This document shows positions 59,981 to 64,000 of a stretch of 64,000 bases of DNA, piece by piece. The DNA is from SIG452 sp045631485 (GTDB lineage: Bacteria; Bacillota; Clostridia; UMGS1840). The DNA lies in assembly GCA_045631485.1 (NCBI GenBank), contig JAZQUU010000038.1, forward strand, positions 101,476 to 165,475, read 5' to 3'. Each line of letters starts with the position of its first letter. Position 1 is the first letter of the stretch. The position numbers and the translations under genes are program-made. The notes under the pieces were generated by a model. It was not told the DNA's origin and searched no databases. It saw only the letters and a list, made by a program, of their open reading frames with translations.

Positions 59981-60024
59981 GGAGAAGTATCGAAGCGGTC
60001 ATAACGGACATGACTCGAAATCCC
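59981..60024 (+). pseudogene. tRNA-Ser 5' half (fragment 2)
   Basis: GGAGAAG, then TATCGAAGCGGTCATAACGG and TGACTCGAAATC repeat fragment 1 with three changes in the acceptor/D-arm. The match ends after the anticodon loop. It starts 231 bases after fragment 1 and 225 bases before the intact gene. Confidence 0.75.
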
Positions 60025-60205
60025 CTCGGTTACACTGTAACTATACCCCAACAAATGGCTTAACCGTGCGGGTTTAGGCGAGGTTCAAACCTTGTTTTTA
60101 CACCCTTATCTAGCGGTTTTTCTAGCCATTTCTAACATTTTTCTAACAAAATTTTATAATTTGCTTGTTTTTTTCTCCGTCAAATCGGAGTTCAAACATA
60201 CACAC
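60025..60205. other. Spacer between fragment 2 and intact tRNA-Ser
   Basis: This 181-base stretch has no gene. It contains a TATAAT-like box near 60155, a GAGGTTCAAACC T-loop-like sequence near 60083, and TTTCTAAC twice. It ends in ATACACAC just before the tRNA, like the end of the first spacer. Confidence 0.4.
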
Positions 60206-60300
60206 GGACAGGTATCGAAGTGGTCATAACGGGGCTGACTCGAAATCAGTTTGTCGGTATTCAATCCGGCACGTGGGTTCGAATCCCACCCTGTCCGCCA
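60206..60300 (+). tRNA. tRNA-Ser (CGA), CCA encoded
   Basis: A complete class II tRNA: acceptor GGACAGG/CCTGTCC, anticodon stem GCTGA/TCAGT with loop CTCGAAA (anticodon CGA), a long variable arm with TTGTCGG and CCGGCA, T-arm GTGGGTTCGAATCCCAC, and an encoded 3' CCA. Confidence 0.95.
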
Positions 60301-60303
60301 ACG

Positions 60304-60343
60304 AAACAGAACAATTTAGATATCAATCTATGTTGTTCTGTTT
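60304..60343 (+). terminator. Terminator of tRNA-Ser
   Basis: AAACAGAACAA pairs with TTGTTCTGTTT, with an inner AGAT/ATCT pairing, followed by TTATTTG. Confidence 0.75.
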
Positions 60344-60358
60344 TTATTTGTCAACTTC

Positions 60359-60387
60359 TTGACAGATAAAAGCTTTTTTGCTATAAT
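60359..60387 (+). promoter_or_regulatory. Consensus promoter of the structured leader / HNH gene
   Basis: A perfect TTGACA (60359) and TATAAT (60382) are spaced by 17 bases. Transcription should start near 60394, 350 bases before the HNH start codon. Confidence 0.85.
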
Positions 60388-60393
60388 TTTCGT

Positions 60394-60720
60394 GTAGATT
60401 AAGCTAAATTTGAACAAGTTTGTTTGACAGTGCGACGAGAAAACTGAAAAATAACAAAAGTGTCAAGTTGCCTACACTTTAAAATTTGTAATTCTAAGAT
60501 ACTATCAACGCCGATTAAAATTCTCGTTACGTCGTTGAGAACCCACAAGCTTGGCTCCGGGAGATTTTTCTCCTTTGAGGTGGGCCCAGATGCTGTATCA
60601 AGACTTTACACCATACTGCTTAGACAATTGCTATATGTGATTGTCTATGTTGATATGCGTGTAAAGTTTCAATTCGGATCATTGAAGTCTATACACGCAG
60701 TAGTGTATGGACTTTTATTT
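60394..60720 (+). ncRNA. Highly structured leader RNA upstream of the HNH gene
   Basis: About 320 nt with nested stems: AAAGTGT/ACACTTT (60457-60480); long-range CGACGAGAA with TTCTCGT-CG (60433-60441 with 60521-60531); CCCAC/GTGGG enclosing GGAGA-TTTT-TCTCC (60542-60584); ACTTTACAC/GTGTAAAGT enclosing AGACAAT/ATTGTCT (60603-60667); then an intrinsic terminator. It starts from a consensus promoter, and no convincing long reading frame with a ribosome site lies in it. It does not match 6S, tmRNA, RNase P or SRP RNA patterns that I know. It could be an independent ncRNA or a terminator-controlled leader. Confidence 0.55.
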
Positions 60721-60729
60721 TTGATCCGA
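60674..60729 (+). terminator. Attenuator-like terminator before the HNH gene
   Basis: AAGTCTATACAC and GTGTATGGACTT (one wobble) pair around GCAGTA and are followed by TTATTTTT. The whole hairpin is enclosed by TCGGATCA (60674) and TGATCCGA (60722). The HNH ribosome site GGAGGT begins 5 bases after this outer stem. Confidence 0.75.
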
Positions 60730-60744
60730 GTGGGAGGTGATAAT

Positions 60745-61086
60745 ATGAAGATTTGCAAAGCAAATGCACTTCGCTTGTGGCAAGAGTTTTTTGGCAGTTC
60801 ACAATTCGCCGAGGATTTTCACGGAAACCTTATGTGCCGAGAAGGATATGGTAACGATGCTTTCTGCGTCTATCATTATGGTAAACGTATATATTGCGGT
60901 TGGAATATTCATCACATTTTACCACTTTCTTGTGGTGGAACGAACGATAAGCACAATTTAATTTGTACTAACATTTACACAAACAATGGAGCAGAAGATA
61001 AAATTACATATTGGATTGATAATTGCCTCTATCAAGTCCAAAAAATTTATGGTACACGTGAATACGAAATAATTAAACTTAATTGA
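60745..61086 (+). CDS. Small HNH endonuclease-like protein
   Basis: This 113-residue protein carries the HNH core GWNIHHILPLSCGGTNDKHN and LICTNIYTNN, a compact metal-dependent nuclease fold. The N-terminus (MKICKANALRLWQEFFGS) and C-terminus (YQVQKIYGTREYEIIKL) lack a DNA-recognition domain that I know. The start at 60745 follows GGAGGTGATAAT; a longer upstream frame would run through the leader stems and is rejected. It could be a homing-type, phage or effector nuclease; no immunity gene is obvious. Confidence 0.75.
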   Translation: MKICKANALRLWQEFFGSSQFAEDFHGNLMCREGYGNDAFCVYHYGKRIYCGWNIHHILPLSCGGTNDKHNLICTNIYTNNGAEDKITYWIDNCLYQVQKIYGTREYEIIKLN

Positions 61087-61097
61087 GGAGTCCTAAA

Positions 61098-61267
61098 ATG
61101 CAAAACAAATTTTAGATTTTGATGATGGTGATTTTATTTTTTCCACATCAGGAGATATCGGCCTTGACTCAGGCGGAAATATGATGATGAAAATGTCCGA
61201 TAACATGGCATTAGATATGGATTCGGGTGAAATTCATTTTGTCTCTGCTTGGAATGAAGAAGAGTAA
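61098..61267 (+). pseudogene. Frameshifted small acidic protein gene
   Basis: After GGAG and ATG (61098) the frame stops at once (ATG CAA AAC AAA TTT TAG). One base more after the ATG would give M-A-K-Q-I-L-D-F-D-D-G and an open frame to TAA 61267, with DFIFSTSGDIGLDSGG and MALDMDSGEIHFVSAWNEEE (56 residues). The 170-base length is two over a multiple of three, as expected for one lost base. The acidic protein resembles small proteins seen near mobile elements. A sequencing error cannot be excluded. Confidence 0.6.
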
Positions 61268-61301
61268 AATTACTATCATCTAAACCGTTTGGTTCTTTCA
61301 T

Positions 61302-61337
61302 AAAAAGCGTGATGATTTTACTATCATCACGCTTTTT
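61302..61337. terminator. Bidirectional intrinsic terminator
   Basis: AAAAAGCGTGATGAT pairs perfectly with ATCATCACGCTTTTT around a six-base loop, between convergent genes. Confidence 0.9.
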
Positions 61338-61360
61338 CTATTGGAAAATCCATCTCAGAA

Positions 61361-61957
61361 TCACACATAGCAGGCCCTGTGTGAAATACTGTCAATCAAG
61401 TTGATAACGTTGCTGATTTTTCTTCTGCGCTCTTTTGCGGCGAGGTTTTTTTGCAATGCTCTGTAACGTCTGGTGCCTTTTTTGGGATGTTCTTTCGGCG
61501 TAACGATATGTAAAGGATTCAGCATTCGGTAATATTCGTGGCTATTGATATAGTCTAAATATCCAACGAGTGAGTCGGAAAAGAAATTTTGCTTGTGATA
61601 ACCGGGAACTGAATCGTTGTGCTCGCTTTCAAAACTGTTTCCATGATGAAGCTCAAACGTGCAACCGGTATTGGAAACAAGAATTTTCCACTTGCTGCTA
61701 TGAGTATTTACGTGCAAAGCATCTTTTTTAAGAGAGTATGATAATCCGTTTTCCTGGCACAATTGCTCCAGTTGAGCACGTTCTGACCTCAGATGCTTGG
61801 CGATAGGGGAGCAACAAGAACAAATCCCGTAACTGCTTTGGCGCAACTCATGGATGTTGTCGGAAGATTTCAGGTTTTCTTTTTTGATTTTTTTCAGATG
61901 ATGGCATCCTTCGTAATGGACAACCTTGCTTCTTGATTCAATACTGTAATAAAACAT
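61361..61957 (-). CDS. Unknown protein with Ada-like metal-binding N-terminus
   Basis: About 198 residues. The N-terminal part (VVHYEGCHHLKKIK, then YGICSCCSPIAKHL) has the Cys/His spacing of the Ada-like metal-binding fold. The middle contains FELHHGNSFESEHND, and the C-terminus is basic (KEHPKKGTRRYRALQKNLAA). ATG 61957 lies 5 bases after AGGTG; a GTG at 61963 is also possible. I do not recognise the full family. It may bind nucleic acid. It is flanked by accessory genes. Confidence 0.65.
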   Translation of the reverse strand: MFYYSIESRSKVVHYEGCHHLKKIKKENLKSSDNIHELRQSSYGICSCCSPIAKHLRSERAQLEQLCQENGLSYSLKKDALHVNTHSSKWKILVSNTGCTFELHHGNSFESEHNDSVPGYHKQNFFSDSLVGYLDYINSHEYYRMLNPLHIVTPKEHPKKGTRRYRALQKNLAAKERRRKISNVINLIDSISHRACYV

Positions 61958-61996
61958 ATACACACCTACTTTCCTTTGATGATTTAATTATACAAG

Positions 61997-62026
61997 AACA
62001 GGTGTCCGTAAAAACGGACACCTGTT
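61997..62026. promoter_or_regulatory. Perfect 13-bp inverted repeat upstream of the Ada-like gene
   Basis: AACAGGTGTCCGT and ACGGACACCTGTT flank AAAA. On the minus strand TATAAT follows 6 bases later, so the repeat covers the -35 region. It is either an operator or, less likely, a terminator. Confidence 0.55.
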
Positions 62027-62106
62027 GAAAGAAAAAGGGAAAAACTAGCTGAATTTAATACGGCAGAAGGAATGACCTTCGTCCTTGAATACTTTAATTT
62101 CACATT

Positions 62107-62139
62107 AAAAAGAGCGATGAATTATTCATCGCTCTTTTT
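62107..62139 (-). terminator. Terminator of the zinc-ribbon membrane protein gene
   Basis: AAAAAGAGCGATGA pairs with TCATCGCTCTTTTT around a five-base loop. It overlaps the stop codon of the gene at 62138 by two bases. Confidence 0.8.
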
Positions 62140-62479
62140 ATGCTTGGGGATCTATTTTCCTTTTACACCATGTTTTTTTATTGCATTCGGGGCACTTGAG
62201 GTATCTGGTTGAGAGTGAGTGAGGACCCCATATATATTCGCTTTTTGTAGGTTTGAAAATATGCTTGCAATTACGACATTCATAAACACTTGTCTTGTAT
62301 TCAAGCATTCCTGCGAAAAAGCATAATACAAAAAGAAACGCCGTCAGAATAAAAGCAATTACTGTTGAAATTCCTTCGCTGATAAAACCGTTATCCGTAA
62401 GGAATGCGACAAAAACAAGTACGGCAAGAATTATGACGATGCTTGCTATTATCAGTATAAATTTATTCTTGTTGGTCAT
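62138..62479 (-). CDS. Small membrane protein with C-terminal zinc ribbon
   Basis: This 113-residue protein has two membrane segments (FILIIASIVIILAVLVFVAF and VIAFILTAFLFVLCFFAGM) and a cytoplasmic tail with CRNCKHIF and CPECNKKTWC, a four-Cys zinc ribbon. I know of no function. Its start overlaps the stop of the rhodanese gene as ATGA, so the two are co-translated. Confidence 0.7.
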   Translation of the reverse strand: MTNKNKFILIIASIVIILAVLVFVAFLTDNGFISEGISTVIAFILTAFLFVLCFFAGMLEYKTSVYECRNCKHIFKPTKSEYIWGPHSLSTRYLKCPECNKKTWCKRKIDPQA

Positions 62480-62919
62480 TTTTCTACCTCATATTTCCAA
62501 GTTATAATACCGCCGAATTCCTTTATATTGGTGTAGCCAAGTTCAGCAAGGCTCTGTGCGGCAATTTTGCTTCGTCTGCCACTTCTGCAATACACAAGGA
62601 TAAGCGCATCTTTGTCAGGGAGCATTTCTTCCGCTTTGTCCTCAATTTCGGTGTAGGGGATGAGGATTGCACCGGGGATATGACCTTCGTCAAACTCGTC
62701 CTGCTCTCTTGTATCTAAAATGATATGTTTTTCTTCGCTGTCCATTATTTTCTTTGCTTCATCCTGAGTAATCTGCTCGTACATAGTTTTTTCTCCTTTT
62801 TCAGTAATAATCACAGATGTAGGACCATCTGCTCCGCCTATAATTCCGATACTGCTATCATTCCCGCAGGCTGTAAGTAAAATGCACGATAAGCACACTA
62901 TACATAAAATTTTCTTCAT
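62476..62919 (-). CDS. Rhodanese-domain lipoprotein
   Basis: This 147-residue lipoprotein (ILLTAC lipobox) carries GIIGGADGPTSVIIT just after the lipid anchor, then a rhodanese domain with DTREQDEFDEGHIPGAILIP and the active loop VYCRSGRRSKIAA, which has the catalytic Cys. It may transfer sulfur or handle persulfide outside the membrane. The GGADGPT motif is otherwise known from beta subunits of sodium-pumping decarboxylases, yet no such protein is here. It is between the SDR gene (18 bases upstream) and the zinc-ribbon gene. Confidence 0.85.
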   Translation of the reverse strand: MKKILCIVCLSCILLTACGNDSSIGIIGGADGPTSVIITEKGEKTMYEQITQDEAKKIMDSEEKHIILDTREQDEFDEGHIPGAILIPYTEIEDKAEEMLPDKDALILVYCRSGRRSKIAAQSLAELGYTNIKEFGGIITWKYEVEK

Positions 62920-62937
62920 AACTGTACTCCTTTTATA

Positions 62938-63750
62938 TCAGAGCGCCTTTCCGCCCGATACTTTGATAACCTGACCCGTAATCATTTTTGCCTGCTCACT
63001 TGATAAAAACAAAATAGTTTCGGCAATGTCTTCCGGCATAATCAGTTTGCCCAGGGGAATTAACGGCAACACGGCTTTTTCAAGATCTTCATCAATCCAA
63101 CCTGTTTGAGTCGGTCCCGGTGCAACCGCGTTTACGGTGATTCCGTACTGAGCCACTTCAAGTGCAATACTGCGTGTAAGCGCTTCCAATGTTGCTTTGC
63201 TTGCGCCATAGGTAATCTGACCTGCGAATGTCTGGGCAGCGTCGGTAGACAGACTGACGATTCTTCCATAATCTCCGCGATGCTTGATGAATTCGCGTAT
63301 CATCAGTATGCTTCCGCGGACATTTACCGCAAATGTATCGTCAATCACACTTTGTGTTATGGTTTCTATCGTGTCAATGCCGTCCATATCTCCATCCGCC
63401 GCGTTGTTTACGAGAATGTCAACTTTGCCGTATTTTTTCATAACGGCTGAATATATTTCCTCTACTGAATCTTCACTTGAAATATCACTTTCTAAAATGA
63501 GGTAGTCTGCATTTAACTTTTGAAGTTTGCCCTCAACAACACTTGCATCCTCGGCATTAGCCTTGAAATATCTGTCAACACCGTTTTTGTCGGTTTTGCT
63601 TTCATCAAAATCCCTCGGAAGTTTCTTATAAACCAAAACAACTTTTGCTCCTTCGCGGGCAAAAGCAAGTGCCGTCGTCGCACCGATTCCCTGCGGGTTA
63701 TTTGCGCCTGTAATAATAGCCACTTTATCTTTTAATCCGTAATTAATCAT
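62938..63750 (-). CDS. Short-chain dehydrogenase/reductase
   Basis: This 270-residue SDR has the cofactor motif TGANNPQGIGATTALAFARE, an NNAA motif, the catalytic Ser region IVSLSTDAAQTFAGQ and YGASK. It ends like FabG-type enzymes (SGGKAL). A KKLPRDFDESKTDKNGVDRY insert after strand 2 is longer than usual. The substrate is not known. The start at 63750 follows GAGGTAATC. It heads the SDR-rhodanese-zinc-ribbon operon. Confidence 0.88.
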   Translation of the reverse strand: MINYGLKDKVAIITGANNPQGIGATTALAFAREGAKVVLVYKKLPRDFDESKTDKNGVDRYFKANAEDASVVEGKLQKLNADYLILESDISSEDSVEEIYSAVMKKYGKVDILVNNAADGDMDGIDTIETITQSVIDDTFAVNVRGSILMIREFIKHRGDYGRIVSLSTDAAQTFAGQITYGASKATLEALTRSIALEVAQYGITVNAVAPGPTQTGWIDEDLEKAVLPLIPLGKLIMPEDIAETILFLSSEQAKMITGQVIKVSGGKAL

Positions 63751-63783
63751 TTTGATTACCTCGCAAATTTCAGCTTTGATTCT

Positions 63784-63812
63784 ATTATACAATCAAAAGC
63801 ATATTTTTTCAA
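63784..63812 (-). promoter_or_regulatory. Promoter of the SDR operon
   Basis: TTGAAA (63812-63807) and TATAAT (63789-63784) are spaced by 17 bases on the minus strand, 34 bases before the SDR start. Confidence 0.7.
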
Positions 63813-63839
63813 GGCTTCATAAATCATCAAATATAAAAG

Positions 63840-63868
63840 TTGTATTTATAATTTTGATGTGCTATAAT
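63840..63868 (+). promoter_or_regulatory. Promoter of the M20-like peptidase gene
   Basis: TTGTAT (63840) and TATAAT (63863) are spaced by 17 bases, 38 bases before the start codon; divergent from the SDR promoter. Confidence 0.65.
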
Positions 63869-63905
63869 ATAGGTTGGTTGATTATATGAAGAGAAGGGGA
63901 ACAGT

Positions 63906-64000
63906 ATGGATATACATCTTCTTGAAAAAATTGATAAACTTATTGAAGAGCAGGAAGAACTGCTTGTGCAGGATACAATCCGCCTTGTTAATATTAAAAG
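63906..64000 (+). CDS. Start of an M20-family peptidase-like protein (partial)
   Basis: Only about 31 residues are visible: MDIHLLEKIDKLIEEQEELL then VQDTIRLVNIK. The pattern of an amphipathic helix followed by D-x-I-x-x-L-V-x-I-x resembles the N-terminus of PepV/M20 dipeptidases, but no catalytic residue is in view. GAAGAGAAGGGG lies 8-10 bases before the ATG. The assignment is tentative. Confidence 0.4.
   Translation, partial: MDIHLLEKIDKLIEEQEELLVQDTIRLVNIK

Noticed and set aside
60394..60720. 6S RNA, tmRNA, RNase P RNA or SRP RNA
   Set aside because: I looked for the known conserved parts of each (tRNA-like ends and tag frame, RNase P core, SRP GGAA loop) and saw none.
60460..60744. N-terminal extension of the HNH protein through the leader
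   Set aside because: It would pass through the intrinsic terminator and lacks a ribosome site; GGAGGTGATAAT before 60745 fixes the start.
60394..61086. IscB/IsrB (HEARO-type) RNA-guided nuclease
   Set aside because: The protein is 113 residues with no RuvC or bridge-helix motifs; only the general layout of RNA followed by an HNH gene is shared.
1..64000. CRISPR array, rRNA operon or complete prophage
   Set aside because: No regularly spaced short repeats, no rRNA sequence and no phage structural genes are visible.

Overview
The window comes from a low-GC, spore-forming, anaerobic Gram-positive bacterium of the Clostridia. The evidence is an alpha/beta small acid-soluble spore protein, a CIRCE operator on groES-groEL, the remB-gyrB-gyrA cluster, S-layer-homology (SLH) proteins, an Nfn-type transhydrogenase, an iron-sulfur fumarase subunit, and many TTGACA-17-TATAAT promoters. 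No gene allows a species call.

Layout. 1-13.9 kb (minus strand) is a carbohydrate-uptake locus. An AraC-type membrane regulator sits upstream of what looks like one operon: two SLH proteins, two LplB/LplC-type permeases, a lipoprotein binding protein, and a large secreted protein with 334-residue tandem repeats that runs off the left edge. 13.6-18.3 kb is accessory DNA: fragments of glycosidases and of a tyrosine recombinase, an operon of DUF960 + zinc-ribbon amidoligase + class II glutamine amidotransferase, and an excisionase-like protein next to a serine protease gene broken by an in-frame TAG. 18.3-19.1 kb holds a spore-protein gene and two related structured elements with compensatory base changes.

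19.1-59.6 kb is mostly core: hpf, a lone fumarase alpha subunit, a large fused membrane glycosyltransferase, trhP-trmR (tRNA wobble uridine), prmA, gyrA-gyrB-remB, a peptidoglycan deacetylase, mutS2, a REP-associated transposase carrying REP-like palindromes inside its reading frame, pepP, tRNA-Arg, recD2, groESL, pckG, rsmA, nfnAB and rnjA. Then comes a cell-wall cluster: murT, a gatD that has lost its catalytic residues, femX, a DUF2344 protein, and a GT4-CsaB fusion. CsaB-type pyruvylation makes the wall ligand that SLH domains bind, so this gene is functionally linked to the SLH proteins at the other end of the window.

59.7-63.8 kb is a second accessory region. Two 5' halves of tRNA-Ser precede an intact tRNA-Ser(CGA). 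After it come a strong promoter, a highly structured leader of about 320 nt ending in an intrinsic terminator, a small HNH protein, a frameshifted small acidic gene, an unknown metal-binding-like protein, a small zinc-ribbon membrane protein, a rhodanese lipoprotein, an SDR oxidoreductase, and the start of an M20-like peptidase. Best candidates for undescribed biology are the HNH-linked structured RNA, the paired structured elements near hpf, the amidoligase operon, and the glutaminase-dead GatD.
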